The notes beneath the pieces are model-generated. The model did not search any database and was not told the origin of the DNA. It saw nothing but the letters and a program-made list of their open reading frames with translations. 64,000 nucleotides of DNA from Piscinibacter sp. HJYY11 (lineage in GTDB: Bacteria; Pseudomonadota; Gammaproteobacteria; Burkholderiales; Burkholderiaceae_C): contig NZ_JAERQZ010000002.1 of the NCBI RefSeq assembly GCF_016735515.1, positions 372,001 through 436,000 of the forward strand, read 5' to 3'. Of this stretch, positions 51,902 to 62,316 are shown one piece after another; position 1 is the stretch's first letter, and each line of letters begins with the position of its first letter. The position numbers were made by a program, and so were the translations under genes.

Positions 51902-52585
51902 ATGAAAACGAACACCAAAAGCAAGAAGGTCAACAAGGCGTGGCTGCACGACCATGTGACCGACCCCTACGTCGCGCTAGCCCAGAAAGAGGGCTACCGG
52001 GCACGCGCCGCATACAAGCTGAAAGAGATCGACGAAACGTTGCACCTCATCAAACCCGGTCAGCTGGTGGTCGACCTGGGGGCGACGCCCGGCGCATGGA
52101 GCCAATACGTCCGGCGCAAGTTTGCAGCCGGAGGGGCTGCCCCCGGTTTGCTGCACGGAACGATCATTGCGCTCGACATCCTGGATTTCGAGCCCATCGA
52201 AGGCGTCCATTTCATCCAGGGCGATTTCCGGGAGGCGTCGGTCCTGTCGCAACTCGAAGCGCTGGTGGGCGATCGCCCGGTGGATGTAGTGCTCTCCGAC
52301 ATGGCGCCCAATCTTTCTGGCATCGCCAGCACCGATTCGGCCCGCATCCAGCATCTGGTCGAACTCGCCGTCGATTTCGCCCAGAACCACCTCAAACCCC
52401 ACGGGGCCTTGGTGGCCAAGGTCTTTCACGGTGGGGGGTACAACGAACTGGTGGCCCTGTTCAAGAAAACGTTCCGCGTGACCAAAACCCTGAAACCCAA
52501 GGCTTCGCGAGACCGATCGGCTGAAACCTTCCTGGTCGGAATCGGTCTCAAGGCCGGTGGTGTGGCTGCCGACAGGCCGGCGTGA
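51902..52585 (+). CDS. rlmE: 23S rRNA (uridine-2552-2'-O)-methyltransferase RlmE
   Basis: 227 residues from the ATG at 51902 ([18 protein letters not shown]). SAM motif [14 protein letters not shown]; catalytic K-D-K-E set in [26 protein letters not shown] and the RSAETF segment. It methylates U2552 of the 23S A-loop. The usual PGGW motif reads PGAW here. It precedes ftsH, the same gene order as in E. coli. Confidence 0.95.
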   Translation: MKTNTKSKKVNKAWLHDHVTDPYVALAQKEGYRARAAYKLKEIDETLHLIKPGQLVVDLGATPGAWSQYVRRKFAAGGAAPGLLHGTIIALDILDFEPIEGVHFIQGDFREASVLSQLEALVGDRPVDVVLSDMAPNLSGIASTDSARIQHLVELAVDFAQNHLKPHGALVAKVFHGGGYNELVALFKKTFRVTKTLKPKASRDRSAETFLVGIGLKAGGVAADRPA

Positions 52586-52650
52586 AGAAATGCCGGTCTA
52601 CCGACGGATACACCTCGGTGAAACGGGGTCGAGATCGGTCAGCCCAAATA

Positions 52651-52678
52651 CTTGACTGAACTAGAATCCGCCCCATAT
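52651..52678 (+). promoter_or_regulatory. Heat-shock (sigma-32) type promoter of ftsH
   Basis: CTTGACT (52651-52657), 13-nt spacer, CCCCATAT (52671-52678). The -10 matches the RpoH consensus CCCCATnT fully and the -35 matches CTTGAAA at five of seven positions. It lies 56 nt before the ftsH GTG. E. coli ftsH is also under RpoH control. Confidence 0.75.
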
Positions 52679-52734
52679 GCCGTGGATGCGGGCCACCAGG
52701 CCCAAGCGGAAGTTTTGATTGCAAAGGAGCCGCG

Positions 52735-54621
52735 GTGAACAACCAATGGTTTTCGAAGGTTGCTGTTTGGCTGGTGATCGCCCTCGTGCTGTTCACCGTG
52801 TTCAAGCAGTTCGACAAACCTCGCGTCGCCGAAGGCGTGACCTATACGCAGTTCATGGAGGACGCGAAGGCCGGGAAGGTCAAGAAGGTCGAGGTCCAGG
52901 GGCGTAATCTCAAAGTCACGCCCACCGATGGCCAGGTCTACACGATCGCGTCACCCGGACAAGACATCTGGATGATCGGCGACCTGATGAAGTACGGGGT
53001 GCAGGTCTCCGGCAAGGCCGATGAAGAGCCTTCCATCCTGATGAGCATCCTGATCTCGTGGGGCCCGATGCTCCTGCTGATCGCCGTCTGGATTTACTTC
53101 ATGCGGCAGATGCAGGGTGGCGGCAAGGGCGGTGCCTTCAGCTTTGGCAAGAGCAAGGCCCGCATGCTGGACGAGGCCAACAACTCCACCACCTTCGCCG
53201 ACGTCGCGGGTTGCGACGAGGCCAAGGAAGAGGTGAAGGAGCTCGTCGACTTCCTGAAAGACCCGCAGAAGTTCCAGAAGCTCGGCGGCCGCATTCCGCG
53301 CGGCGTGCTGCTGGTCGGCCCTCCGGGCACCGGCAAGACCTTGCTCGCCAAGGCCATCGCCGGCGAAGCCAAGGTGCCGTTCTTCAGCATCTCCGGCTCG
53401 GATTTCGTTGAAATGTTCGTCGGTGTCGGCGCCGCCCGCGTGCGCGACATGTTCGAGCAGGCCAAGAAGAGCGCCCCCTGCATCATCTTCGTCGACGAAA
53501 TCGACGCCGTCGGCCGCCACCGTGGTGCCGGCCTGGGCGGCGGCAACGACGAGCGCGAGCAGACGCTGAATCAGATGCTCGTCGAGATGGACGGCTTCGA
53601 GACCAACCTCGGCGTGATCGTGATGGCGGCCACCAACCGGCCCGACATCCTCGACCCTGCGCTGTTGCGCCCCGGCCGCTTCGACCGCCAGGTCTACGTG
53701 ACGCTGCCCGACGTGCGTGGCCGCGAGCAGATCCTCAACGTGCACATGCGCAAGGTGCCGGTCGGCCAGGACATCCGCGCCGACATCCTGGCCCGCGGCA
53801 CGCCCGGCTTCAGCGGTGCCGATCTGGCGAACCTGGTCAACGAAGCGGCTCTCTTCGCTGCGCGCCGCAACGGCCGCGTGGTCGAGATGGTCGACTTCGA
53901 GAAGGCCAAGGACAAGATCATGATGGGCCCCGAGCGCAAGTCCATGGTCATGCCCGAGGAAGAGCGCAAGAACACGGCGTACCACGAGGCCGGCCACGCG
54001 CTGGTGGCGCGCCTGATGCCCAAGACCGACCCGGTGCACAAGGTCACGGTGATCCCGCGCGGCCGCGCGCTGGGTGTCACGATGCAGCTTCCGGAAGGCG
54101 ACCGCTACAGCATGGACAAGGAGCGCATGCTCTCAACCATCAGCGTGCTCTTCGGTGGGCGCATCGCGGAAGAGGTGTTCATGCACCAGATGACCACCGG
54201 CGCCAGCAACGACTTCGAGCGTGCGACGCAGATCGCCCGCGACATGGTCACGCGCTACGGCATGAGCGAGGCGATGGGCCCGATGGTCTATGCCGAGAAC
54301 GAGGGCGAGGTTTTCCTCGGCCGCTCGGTCACCAAGACGACGAACGTCTCGGAAGAGACCATGCAGAAGGTCGATGCCGAAGTGCGCCGCATCATCGACG
54401 AACAGTACGCCGTCGCCCGCCGCTTGATCGAGAACAACCAGGACAAGATGCACGTCATGGCGAAGGCGCTGCTCGAGTGGGAAACCATCGACACCGAGCA
54501 GATCGACGACATCATGAATGGTCGCCCGCCGCGTCCCCCGAAGGACTGGAATGCGGCCACGGGCAAGTCGGGTGGCAGCACGCCGCCGGTCAACCCGGAT
54601 GGTGCACCAGCCGCCGCCTGA
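52735..54621 (+). CDS. ftsH: ATP-dependent zinc metalloprotease FtsH
   Basis: 628 residues from GTG at 52735, with AAGGAG 5 nt upstream. Two N-terminal membrane helices (about 5-22 and 100-121) flank a periplasmic domain. The AAA+ module has Walker A GPPGTGKT at residues 195-202 and Walker [10 protein letters not shown]. The zinc protease site is HEAGH at residues 417-421. It degrades unfolded membrane proteins and regulators such as RpoH and LpxC. A sigma-32-like promoter and a terminator bracket it as a separate unit. Confidence 0.98.
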   Translation: MNNQWFSKVAVWLVIALVLFTVFKQFDKPRVAEGVTYTQFMEDAKAGKVKKVEVQGRNLKVTPTDGQVYTIASPGQDIWMIGDLMKYGVQVSGKADEEPSILMSILISWGPMLLLIAVWIYFMRQMQGGGKGGAFSFGKSKARMLDEANNSTTFADVAGCDEAKEEVKELVDFLKDPQKFQKLGGRIPRGVLLVGPPGTGKTLLAKAIAGEAKVPFFSISGSDFVEMFVGVGAARVRDMFEQAKKSAPCIIFVDEIDAVGRHRGAGLGGGNDEREQTLNQMLVEMDGFETNLGVIVMAATNRPDILDPALLRPGRFDRQVYVTLPDVRGREQILNVHMRKVPVGQDIRADILARGTPGFSGADLANLVNEAALFAARRNGRVVEMVDFEKAKDKIMMGPERKSMVMPEEERKNTAYHEAGHALVARLMPKTDPVHKVTVIPRGRALGVTMQLPEGDRYSMDKERMLSTISVLFGGRIAEEVFMHQMTTGASNDFERATQIARDMVTRYGMSEAMGPMVYAENEGEVFLGRSVTKTTNVSEETMQKVDAEVRRIIDEQYAVARRLIENNQDKMHVMAKALLEWETIDTEQIDDIMNGRPPRPPKDWNAATGKSGGSTPPVNPDGAPAAA

Positions 54622-54644
54622 TCGGCGACTGTAAAGAGAATCAC

Positions 54645-54667
54645 AACGGGGCTTCGGCCCCGTTTTT
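54645..54667 (+). terminator. Intrinsic terminator of ftsH
   Basis: AACGGGGC, UUCG tetraloop, GCCCCGTT, then a T run ending at 54667. Textbook intrinsic terminator between ftsH and folP. Confidence 0.92.
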
Positions 54668-54691
54668 CGTTCGAGGCACAGATCTAGCAAC

Positions 54692-55564
54692 ATGCCTGCG
54701 ACCTGGCACACCACGCGTTTCCGCATCGACCTGAGCCGCCCCCGGGTGATGGGCATCGTCAACATCACGCCCGATTCGTTCTCGGACGGAGGGCGCCATG
54801 CCACGACGCAAGCGGCCATCGCCCATTGCGAGCAGCTGCTGCGTGAAGGCGCTGACATCCTCGACCTGGGCGGCGAGTCGAGCCGCCCCGGGGCCGACCC
54901 TCTGCCGCTCGAAGAAGAGCAGGCCCGCGTGCTCCCGGTGCTGCGCGAGGCGCTGACGCTGGGCGTGCCGGTCTCCGTCGACACCTACAAGCCGGAGACC
55001 ATGCGCGCCGCGCTCGACCTCGGTGCCGACATCGTCAACGACATCTATGCCTTGCGCTGGCCGGGGGCCGTCGAGGCGGTGGCGGCACACCCGAGCTGCG
55101 GCGTGTGCCTGATGCACATGCAAGGCGAGCCGGCCTCCATGCAGCAACGACCGATCTATGGGGACGTGCTGGAGGACGTGAGCCGCTTCCTGCTCGACCG
55201 GGCTGCGGCACTGACAGGGGCGGGCGTGCAGCGCGAGCGCATCACGCTCGATCCGGGCATCGGCTTCGGCAAGACGGTCGAGCACAACCTGGCCTTGCTG
55301 GCGCGCCAGCGGGAGCTGCTTCGCCTCGGGTATCCGCTGCTCCTGGGGTGGTCACGCAAGAGCAGCCTGGGCGCGCTGACGGGCCGACCGGTCGAGCAGC
55401 GCCAGGCCGCGAGCCTGGCTGCGGCATTGGCCGCTGCGCAGCATGGCGCGAAGGTGCTGCGCGTGCACGACGTCGCCGCAACGGTGGACGCCCTCAAGGT
55501 CGGGGAGGCGGCTGGTCTGCTGCCCGTGGTCGCCGAGGCGCTGCTGCACAATCCCGAGGCATGA
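54692..55564 (+). CDS. folP: Dihydropteroate synthase
   Basis: 290 residues. Condenses p-aminobenzoate with the pterin diphosphate in folate synthesis; the sulfonamide target. Motifs: [42 protein letters not shown] and [15 protein letters not shown]. The start at 54692 is 25 nt after the ftsH terminator, with no strong Shine-Dalgarno. folP followed by glmM is the same order as in E. coli (ftsH-folP-glmM). Confidence 0.96.
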   Translation: MPATWHTTRFRIDLSRPRVMGIVNITPDSFSDGGRHATTQAAIAHCEQLLREGADILDLGGESSRPGADPLPLEEEQARVLPVLREALTLGVPVSVDTYKPETMRAALDLGADIVNDIYALRWPGAVEAVAAHPSCGVCLMHMQGEPASMQQRPIYGDVLEDVSRFLLDRAAALTGAGVQRERITLDPGIGFGKTVEHNLALLARQRELLRLGYPLLLGWSRKSSLGALTGRPVEQRQAASLAAALAAAQHGAKVLRVHDVAATVDALKVGEAAGLLPVVAEALLHNPEA

Positions 55565-55598
55565 CAGCCTGCCTTTCCAGGGCACTTCGACAGACGAC

Positions 55599-56933
55599 AT
55601 GAGCAGAACCTATTTCGGCACCGACGGCATCCGCGGCACGGTCGGGCAATCGCCCATCACCCCTGACTTCATGCTGCGCCTCGGCCACGCCGTCGGCCGT
55701 GTGCTCAAAGGGCAGGGGAACCGGCCCACGGTGCTCATCGGCAAGGACACGCGAATCTCGGGCTACATGATCGAGTCGGCACTCGAAGCCGGCTTTGCCT
55801 CGGCGGGTGTCGACGTGCTGCTCACCGGCCCCCTGCCGACACCGGGCGTGGCCTACCTCACCCGCGCGTTGCGCCTGGACTTGGGTGTCGTGATCAGCGC
55901 TTCTCACAACCCGTATGGTGACAACGGCATCAAGTTCTTCTCGGCCCATGGCCAGAAGTTGCCCGATGACTGGGAGCGGGCCGTGGAAGCCATGCTCGAT
56001 GAAACCCCGCGCTGGGTCGATTCGTCCCAGCTGGGGAAGGCCCGCCGCATCGACGATGCCCGCGGGCGCTATGTCGAGTTCTGCAAGAGCACCTTCGGCA
56101 ACGACCTCTCGCTGAAGGGGCTGAAGGTGGTGGTCGATGCTGCCCACGGCGCGGCCTACCAGATCGCGCCCGAGGTGTTCCACGAGTTGGGCGCCGAGGT
56201 GGTCGGCATCGGCTGCAGCCCCGACGGAACCAACATCAACGACGGCTTCGGCGCCACGGCGCCCGACGCCTTGGTGCGGGCGGTGAAGGAACACGGCGCC
56301 AACTACGGCGTGGCGCTGGATGGCGACGCCGACCGGCTCCAGCTGGTGGACGCCGGTGGCCGCCTCTACAACGGCGACGAGTTGCTCTACGTCATGGTCG
56401 TCGACCGGCTGGCCCAAGGTCAGCGCGTCGCTGGCGCCGTCGGCACCCTGATGACCAACATGGCGGTCGAGGTCGCCCTGAAGGCGCATGACATCGAATT
56501 CGTCCGCGCCAAGGTCGGCGACCGCTACGTGCTGGAAGAACTCTCCGCCCGCGACTGGCTGCTGGGCGGCGAAGGCTCGGGCCACCTGCTGGCCCTGGAC
56601 AAGCACACCACCGGAGACGGCATCGTGAGCGCCCTGCAGGTGCTGCAGGCCGTGATGCGCAGCGGCAAGTCGCTGGCCGAGCTGCTGGCGCCGGTGACCC
56701 TTTTCCCGCAGGTGCTGATCAATGTCCGCCTCAAACCAGGGCAGGACTGGAAGGCAACGGCTGGCTTGGCCGATCTGCAAGCCCAGGTCCAGCGGGAGCT
56801 GGGCAACGACGGCCGGCTCCTGATCCGCCCCTCCGGGACCGAGCCGCTGGTGCGCGTGATGGTCGAGGCACGAGACGCCGCCCAGGCCAAAACCTGCGCC
56901 GAACGCCTCGCCAACCAGCTCAAAACCGGCTGA
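55599..56933 (+). CDS. glmM: Phosphoglucosamine mutase
   Basis: 444 residues from the ATG at 55599 ([16 protein letters not shown]); an in-frame start at 55443 would overlap folP and is rejected. It interconverts glucosamine-6-P and glucosamine-1-P for UDP-GlcNAc synthesis. The phosphorylated catalytic Ser102 is in [14 protein letters not shown], the metal site is [10 protein letters not shown], and the sugar-binding loop is GGEGSGHL. The substrate-phosphate loop near the C-terminus is [12 protein letters not shown]. Confidence 0.97.
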   Translation: MSRTYFGTDGIRGTVGQSPITPDFMLRLGHAVGRVLKGQGNRPTVLIGKDTRISGYMIESALEAGFASAGVDVLLTGPLPTPGVAYLTRALRLDLGVVISASHNPYGDNGIKFFSAHGQKLPDDWERAVEAMLDETPRWVDSSQLGKARRIDDARGRYVEFCKSTFGNDLSLKGLKVVVDAAHGAAYQIAPEVFHELGAEVVGIGCSPDGTNINDGFGATAPDALVRAVKEHGANYGVALDGDADRLQLVDAGGRLYNGDELLYVMVVDRLAQGQRVAGAVGTLMTNMAVEVALKAHDIEFVRAKVGDRYVLEELSARDWLLGGEGSGHLLALDKHTTGDGIVSALQVLQAVMRSGKSLAELLAPVTLFPQVLINVRLKPGQDWKATAGLADLQAQVQRELGNDGRLLIRPSGTEPLVRVMVEARDAAQAKTCAERLANQLKTG

Positions 56934-56943
56934 AACAGGCTTT

Positions 56944-56972
56944 TTGACAGTTCAGCGACGGGTTTGTGACAG
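56944..56972 (-). promoter_or_regulatory. Inverted three-unit PhoB-box-like array
   Basis: Read on the minus strand, three 7-mers recur every 11 bp: CTGTCAC (56972-56966), CCGTCGC (56961-56955), CTGTCAA (56950-56944). Spacing equals that of PhoB direct repeats. Orientation is opposite to the pstS box. It overlaps the glmM 3' flank. Confidence 0.5.
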
Positions 56973-56977
56973 CTTTT

Positions 56978-56992
56978 CGGGGCGCCGCCCCG
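56978..56992. repeat. Small hairpin between the two PhoB-box arrays
   Basis: CGGGGC (56978-56983), loop GCC, GCCCCG (56987-56992). It has no T run on the plus strand; it may be a weak glmM terminator. Confidence 0.5.
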
Positions 56993-57026
56993 ATGTCACA
57001 TGGCTGTCATCTGCGACTTCTACAGT
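56993..57026 (+). promoter_or_regulatory. PhoB box and -10 of the pst operon
   Basis: Two 7-mers ATGTCAC (56993-56999) and CTGTCAT (57004-57010) are separated by 4 bp, matching the Pho box pattern CTGTCAT-N4-CTGTCAT. After 10 bp comes TACAGT (57021-57026), a -10 in the position expected for PhoB-activated promoters, where the box replaces the -35. It predicts induction of pstSCAB-phoU-phoBR under phosphate limitation. Confidence 0.85.
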
Positions 57027-57065
57027 GCCGGCAGTTCACTGTCAGCCCTCTAGAAAGGCGCAACC

Positions 57066-58100
57066 ATGACCCAATCCCTTGCTCGACTCACAACCGCTGC
57101 CGCCCTGTCTCTGGTGGCCGCTGCGGCTTCCGCCCAAGACGTGACCGGTGCCGGTGCCACGTTCCCCGCCCCGCTGTACGCCAAGTGGGCCGACGCCTAC
57201 AACAAGGCGACCGGCGTGCGCATCAACTATCAATCGGTCGGTTCCGGTGCTGGCCTGAAACAGATCGGCAGTAAGACGGTCGATTTCGGCGCATCCGACA
57301 TGCCGCTCAAGGACGACGCCCTGCAAAAGGATGGCCTGATCCAGTTTCCGACCGTGATTGGCGGCGTGGTGCCGGTGGTCAACATCGCCGGCATCAAGCC
57401 GGGCCAGATCAAGCTCACCGGCCAGGCACTGGGTGACATCTACCTTGGCAAGATCACCAAGTGGAACGATCCGGCACTGACCGCCATCAACCCCGGCGTG
57501 CCCCTGCCGGACGCTGCCATCTCGGTGGTGCGCCGGGCCGACGGTTCGGGCACGAGCTTCATCTTCACGAACTACCTGTCCAAGGTGAATGCCGAATGGC
57601 AGTCCAAGGTGGGTGAGGGCACGGCCGTGAATTGGCCCACGGGCGCGGGCGGCAAGGGCAACGAGGGCGTGGCGGCGTTCGTCGGCCGCCTGCCGAACTC
57701 CATCGGTTATGTCGAGTACGCCTACGTCAAGCAGAACAAGATGACGTACACGCTGCTGAAGAACAAGGACGGCAACTTCGTGGCCCCCGACGACCTCAAC
57801 TTCAAGGCAGCGGCGGCCGGTGCCGACTGGGCCAAGAGCTTCTACCAGGTGCTGACCGAGCAGCCGGGCAAGGACGCCTGGCCGCTCACGGGTGCGACCT
57901 TCATCATGATGCACAAGCAGCAGGACAAGCCCGCCCAAGCCGCCGCCACCCTCAAGTTCTTCGACTGGGCCTACGCTAACGGCGATCAGGCCGCCGCCGA
58001 GCTGGAATATGTGGCACTGCCGGATTCGGTGAAGAGCCTGGTCCGCAAGCAGTGGTCGCAGATCAAGGACGCCGGCGGCAAGCAGGTCGCCGGTCTCTGA
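57066..58100 (+). CDS. pstS: Phosphate ABC transporter substrate-binding protein PstS
   Basis: 344 residues. Sec signal peptide ([16 protein letters not shown], cleavage near residue 23) followed by the start of the mature protein, [21 protein letters not shown]. Phosphate-binding segments are [21 protein letters not shown] and [12 protein letters not shown]. It captures phosphate in the periplasm for PstCAB. It is the first gene of the pst-pho operon, behind a PhoB box, with GAAAGG upstream of the ATG. Confidence 0.97.
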   Translation: MTQSLARLTTAAALSLVAAAASAQDVTGAGATFPAPLYAKWADAYNKATGVRINYQSVGSGAGLKQIGSKTVDFGASDMPLKDDALQKDGLIQFPTVIGGVVPVVNIAGIKPGQIKLTGQALGDIYLGKITKWNDPALTAINPGVPLPDAAISVVRRADGSGTSFIFTNYLSKVNAEWQSKVGEGTAVNWPTGAGGKGNEGVAAFVGRLPNSIGYVEYAYVKQNKMTYTLLKNKDGNFVAPDDLNFKAAAAGADWAKSFYQVLTEQPGKDAWPLTGATFIMMHKQQDKPAQAAATLKFFDWAYANGDQAAAELEYVALPDSVKSLVRKQWSQIKDAGGKQVAGL

Positions 58101-58169
58101 CCGATCCCAAGCAAGCAGGACGCTGCGGCGCGGCCCGGGAGGGCGCGCCGCTTTCATGACGGAGGGACC

Positions 58170-59189
58170 GTGGCCGCTACACTCCCCGCATCTCACTACG
58201 ACCCGGACAAGATGGACCGCTCCGACCCCATGGGGCGACCGCCGGCCCGCCGGCGGATCATGCCCTGGGCCGACACCGTGTTCTCGGTGCTGGCGCATGG
58301 CGCCGCCATCCTGACCCTGCTGCTGCTGGCCGGCATCATCTTCTCGCTGCTGATCGGCGCCATGCCGGCGATCAAGGAGTACGGCCTCGGCTTCCTCTTC
58401 AGCAGTGACTGGGACCCTGTCCAGGACAAGTACGGCGGCCTGGTGATGATCTACGGCACGCTGATGACCTCGCTGATCGCGCTGGTCATCGCGGTTCCGG
58501 TGAGCTTCGGGATTGCGCTTTTCCTGACCGAACTGTCGCCGGGCTGGCTGCGTCGCCCGCTCGGCACGGCCATCGAGCTGCTGGCCGCCGTGCCGTCGAT
58601 CGTCTACGGCATGTGGGGTCTGCTGGTGTTCAGCCCCGTGCTGTCGACCTACGTGCAGCAGCCGCTGCAATCGCTCTTCGGCAACACGCCCTTCCTGAAG
58701 GACCTGGTCTCGGGCGCGCCGGTGGGCATCGGCATCCTGTCGGCGGGAATCATCCTCGCCATCATGATCATTCCCTTCATCGCTTCGGTGATGCGCGACG
58801 TGTTCGAGGTCACGCCGGCGATGCTGAAGGAGTCGGCCTACGGGCTGGGTGCCACCACCTGGGAGGTGGTCTTCAAGGTGGTGCTGCCGTACACGAAGAC
58901 CGGCGTCATCGGCGGCATCATGCTCGGCCTCGGCCGCGCGCTCGGCGAAACCATGGCCGTCACCTTCGTGATCGGCAATGCCAACCAGCTCGCGGGCCCC
59001 TCGCTCTTCGAGGCAGCCAACAGCATTGCCTCCGTGCTGGCGAACGAGTTTGCCGAAGCCGGCGAGGGCCTGCACCAGGCATCGCTGCTGTACCTGGCGC
59101 TGGTGCTCTTCTTCATCACCTTCGTGGTGCTGTCGCTGTCCAAGCTGCTGCTCGCGCAGCTGAAGAAGGGCGAAGGAACACGCACATGA
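58170..59189 (+). CDS. pstC: Phosphate ABC transporter permease PstC
   Basis: 339 residues from GTG at 58170, with GGAGGG upstream. About six membrane helices plus the binding-protein-dependent permease motif ([37 protein letters not shown], which contains the EAA-type loop). It has a ~30-residue polar N-terminal extension ([20 protein letters not shown]). Its stop overlaps the pstA start (ATGA). Confidence 0.95.
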   Translation: MAATLPASHYDPDKMDRSDPMGRPPARRRIMPWADTVFSVLAHGAAILTLLLLAGIIFSLLIGAMPAIKEYGLGFLFSSDWDPVQDKYGGLVMIYGTLMTSLIALVIAVPVSFGIALFLTELSPGWLRRPLGTAIELLAAVPSIVYGMWGLLVFSPVLSTYVQQPLQSLFGNTPFLKDLVSGAPVGIGILSAGIILAIMIIPFIASVMRDVFEVTPAMLKESAYGLGATTWEVVFKVVLPYTKTGVIGGIMLGLGRALGETMAVTFVIGNANQLAGPSLFEAANSIASVLANEFAEAGEGLHQASLLYLALVLFFITFVVLSLSKLLLAQLKKGEGTRT

Positions 59190-60049
59190 GCACTCTCATC
59201 TCCAGCGATCGCCTGGCCAAGCACCGCGGGCGCAAGCGCATCAACGCGGTGGCACTCACGCTCTCGCTGGCGGCCATGGCCTTCGGCCTCTTCTGGCTGA
59301 TCTGGATCCTGGTCGAGACGGTGCGCCTCGGCTTCGGCGGCCTCGCCTGGTCGGTCTTCACCGAAATGACGCCGGCGCCGCTCGCCGAGACCGGCGGCCT
59401 GGCGAATGCGCTCATGGGCTCGCTGATGATGGTGGTGCTGGCCACCTGCGTGGGCACGCCCATCGGCGTCATGGCGGGCGTTTACCTGGCCGAGTACGGC
59501 CAGAAGACCTGGCTCGGCAGCGTCACGCGCTTCATCAACGACATCCTGCTCTCGGCCCCGTCGATCGTGATCGGCCTCTTCATCTACGCGGTGGTGGTGT
59601 CGCGCATGAAGACCTACTCGGGCTACGCCGGCATCCTGGCTTTGGCGCTGATCGTGATCCCGGTGGTCATCCGCACGACGGAGAACATGCTCACGCTGAT
59701 CCCGAACGCGCTGCGCGAAGCGGCGTACGCGCTGGGCACGCCGAAGTGGAAGGTGATCTCGAGCGTCACGCTCAAGGCCGCCCGCGCCGGCGTGATCACC
59801 GGTATGCTGCTGGCCTTTGCGCGCATCGCGGGCGAGACGGCGCCGCTGCTTTTCACCGCGCTGTCGAACCAGTTCTGGTCGACCAACCTCGGCGCCCCGA
59901 TGGCCAACCTGCCGGTGACCATCTTCAAGTTCGCGATGAGCCCCTACGAGAACTGGCAGAAGCTCGCCTGGGCGGGGGTTTTCCTCATCACGCTCGGCGT
60001 GCTGGCGCTCAACATCGTGGCGCGGGTCTTCCTGCGCAACAAACACTGA
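59186..60049 (+). CDS. pstA: Phosphate ABC transporter permease PstA
   Basis: 287 residues from the ATG at 59186, overlapping the pstC stop. About six membrane helices (first: [21 protein letters not shown]). The permease loop is [21 protein letters not shown], which contacts PstB, and [16 protein letters not shown] follows. It forms the inner-membrane channel with PstC. Confidence 0.95.
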   Translation: MSTLISSDRLAKHRGRKRINAVALTLSLAAMAFGLFWLIWILVETVRLGFGGLAWSVFTEMTPAPLAETGGLANALMGSLMMVVLATCVGTPIGVMAGVYLAEYGQKTWLGSVTRFINDILLSAPSIVIGLFIYAVVVSRMKTYSGYAGILALALIVIPVVIRTTENMLTLIPNALREAAYALGTPKWKVISSVTLKAARAGVITGMLLAFARIAGETAPLLFTALSNQFWSTNLGAPMANLPVTIFKFAMSPYENWQKLAWAGVFLITLGVLALNIVARVFLRNKH

Positions 60050-60067
60050 ATCCGAAAGCGGGATCAC

Positions 60068-60853
60068 ATGGACATCAAAGTCGAAGGCCTCGTGACCGAA
60101 AAGCCGAAGCTTGCCGTGCGCGACCTCAACTTCTACTACGGCTCGTTCCACGCGCTCAAGCACATCAACCTCGACATCCCCGAGAAGAAGGTGACTGCCT
60201 TCATCGGCCCGTCGGGTTGCGGCAAGTCGACGCTGCTGCGCACCTTCAACCGCATGTACGAGCTCTACCCCGAGCAGCGCGCCGAGGGCGAGATCTCGAT
60301 CGATGGCGAGAACATCCTCACCTCCAAGCACGACGTGTCGCTGATCCGCGCCAAGATCGGCATGGTGTTCCAGAAGCCCACGCCGTTCCCGATGTCAATC
60401 TACGACAACATCGCCTTCGGCGTGCGCCTGTTCGAGAACCTGCCGCGCGTCGAAATGGACGAGCGCGTGGAATGGGCGCTGAAGAAGGCGGCGCTGTGGA
60501 ACGAGGTGCGCGACAAGCTCGACCAGAGCGGCTCCGGCCTCTCGGGTGGCCAGCAGCAACGCCTGTGCATCGCCCGCGGCATCGCGATCAAGCCCGAAGT
60601 GCTGCTGCTCGACGAGCCGTGCTCGGCGCTCGACCCCATCTCCACCGGCAAGATCGAAGAGCTGATCCACGAACTGAAGAGCGACTACACCGTCGTCATC
60701 GTGACCCACAACATGCAGCAGGCGGCTCGCTGCTCCGACTACACGGCGTACATGTACCTCGGCGACCTGATCGAGTTCGGGCCGACCTCCGAGCTCTTCA
60801 TGAAGCCGAAGAAGAAAGACACCGAGGACTACATCACCGGCCGTTTCGGCTGA
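60068..60853 (+). CDS. pstB: Phosphate ABC transporter ATP-binding protein PstB
   Basis: 261 residues. Walker [10 protein letters not shown] at residues 47-55, signature [17 protein letters not shown], Walker [14 protein letters not shown], and the switch His in [16 protein letters not shown]. The ATPase powers PstCA import. Spacing is 18 nt after pstA and 25 nt before phoU. Confidence 0.98.
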   Translation: MDIKVEGLVTEKPKLAVRDLNFYYGSFHALKHINLDIPEKKVTAFIGPSGCGKSTLLRTFNRMYELYPEQRAEGEISIDGENILTSKHDVSLIRAKIGMVFQKPTPFPMSIYDNIAFGVRLFENLPRVEMDERVEWALKKAALWNEVRDKLDQSGSGLSGGQQQRLCIARGIAIKPEVLLLDEPCSALDPISTGKIEELIHELKSDYTVVIVTHNMQQAARCSDYTAYMYLGDLIEFGPTSELFMKPKKKDTEDYITGRFG

Positions 60854-60878
60854 TGATCCACAAGGCGAGGACGCAGCG

Positions 60879-61586
60879 ATGAGCGAAAAACACCTCTCGA
60901 CCCAGTTCGACAGCGAACTCAGTGGCATCTCGAACCGCGTGCTCGAAATGGGCGGGCTGGTCGAGTCCCAGGTGGCGCAGGCGGTCTATGCGCTGACCAA
61001 CTTCAGCGGCGATGTCGCCACCGACGTGCTGCGCAGCGAAGAGCGCGTGAACACGATGGAAGTGGAGATCGACCGCGATCTGTCGACCATCATCGCCCGC
61101 CGCCAGCCGACGGCGCGCGACCTGCGCCTCCTGATCGCGATCTCGAAGACGATCGCCAACCTCGAGCGCGTGGGTGACGAAGCGGCACGGGTGGCACGCA
61201 CGGTGCAGCGGCTCATCAACACCGGGGTGTCGAGCCGACTGCGCCTGCCGGTGAACGACCTTGCCTACGAGGCAGAACTCGCCATCGCCCAACTCCGCAA
61301 GGCGCTCGACGCGTTTGCCAGGCTCGACACCGCCAAGGCGGTCGAAGTGCTGAAGCAGGACGACCAGATCGACCAGGAGTTCGATGGCCTGATGCGCAAG
61401 CTCATCACCTACATGATGGAGGACCCGCGCACCATTTCGGCCAGCATTGACCTCGTCTTCGTGGCCAAGGCCATCGAGCGGGTGGGGGATCACGCGAAGA
61501 ACCTCGCCGAGGTCATCATCTACATCGTGAAAGGCACCGACGTGCGGCACAACTCGGTCGAAACCGTGGAGTCGATGGTCAAGTGA
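60879..61586 (+). CDS. phoU: Phosphate signalling protein PhoU
   Basis: 235 residues, two three-helix PhoU repeats with the metal-binding signatures (NLERVGDEAARVART and AIERVGDHAKNLAEVIIYIVKG). It links PstSCAB transport state to PhoR, keeping PhoB off when phosphate is plentiful. It lies 13 nt before phoB. Confidence 0.97.
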   Translation: MSEKHLSTQFDSELSGISNRVLEMGGLVESQVAQAVYALTNFSGDVATDVLRSEERVNTMEVEIDRDLSTIIARRQPTARDLRLLIAISKTIANLERVGDEAARVARTVQRLINTGVSSRLRLPVNDLAYEAELAIAQLRKALDAFARLDTAKAVEVLKQDDQIDQEFDGLMRKLITYMMEDPRTISASIDLVFVAKAIERVGDHAKNLAEVIIYIVKGTDVRHNSVETVESMVK

Positions 61587-61599
61587 TCGGAGTACAAGC

Positions 61600-62301
61600 A
61601 TGAGCCAGGTCCTGGTGGTTGAAGACGAATCGGCAATCGCCGAACTGATGTCGATCAACCTGCGCCACGCAGGCTATGAAGTCGTGATCGCTGCGACGGC
61701 AGATGACGCCCAGCAGCAGGTCGACCGGGTGCTGCCCGACCTGGTGGTGCTCGACTGGATGCTGCCCGGCCAGTCGGGCCTGCAACTGGCCAAGCGCTGG
61801 CGCTCGCAGCCGCGCACGCGTGACCTGCCGATCATCATGCTCACGGCGCGCGCCGAAGAAGCGGACAAGATCTCGGGCCTCGATGCCGGGGCTGACGACT
61901 ACCTCACCAAGCCGTTCTCGACGCACGAGCTGATGGCGCGCATCCGCGCCGTGCTGCGCCGCAAGGCGCCGGAGGCGCTCGATTCGGCGGTGGAGATCGG
62001 CCTGCTGAAGCTCGACCCGGCCACGCGCCGCGTGTCGCGCGAGGGGCAGGAAGTGCGCCTCGGCCCGACCGAATTTCGCCTGCTGCATTTCTTCATGACG
62101 CACCCGGAGCGCGTGCACAGCCGCTCGCAGCTGCTCGACCGTGTGTGGGGCGACCATGTGTTCATCGAAGAGCGCACGGTCGACGTGCACGTGAAGCGCC
62201 TGCGCGAAGCCCTCACGCCGGTGCAATGCGCGCACATGATCGAGACCGTGCGCGGTGCCGGCTACCGGCTGACGCAACAGGTGCAGACACTGTCTGCCTG
62301 A
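61600..62301 (+). CDS. phoB: Phosphate regulon response regulator PhoB
   Basis: 233 residues. The receiver has acidic residues E8, D9 (VVEDES), phosphoacceptor Asp52 in VVLDWMLPGQSG and Lys in YLTKPFS. The C-terminal winged-helix DNA-binding domain includes LGPTEFRLLHFFMTHPERVHSR and ERTVDVHVKRLREAL. It should bind the Pho boxes ahead of pstS, so the operon is autoactivated. Confidence 0.97.
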   Translation: MSQVLVVEDESAIAELMSINLRHAGYEVVIAATADDAQQQVDRVLPDLVVLDWMLPGQSGLQLAKRWRSQPRTRDLPIIMLTARAEEADKISGLDAGADDYLTKPFSTHELMARIRAVLRRKAPEALDSAVEIGLLKLDPATRRVSREGQEVRLGPTEFRLLHFFMTHPERVHSRSQLLDRVWGDHVFIEERTVDVHVKRLREALTPVQCAHMIETVRGAGYRLTQQVQTLSA

Positions 62302-62316
62302 CGCATCGGGTATCGC

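Noticed and set aside
55443..55598. 52-residue extension of GlmM overlapping folP
   Set aside because: GlmM proteins begin with [17 protein letters not shown] sequence, which matches the ATG at 55599.
57042..59075. 677-codon minus-strand frame opposite pstS and pstC
   Set aside because: Shadow of the pst genes; rich in His/Arg/Gly/Asp with no family features.
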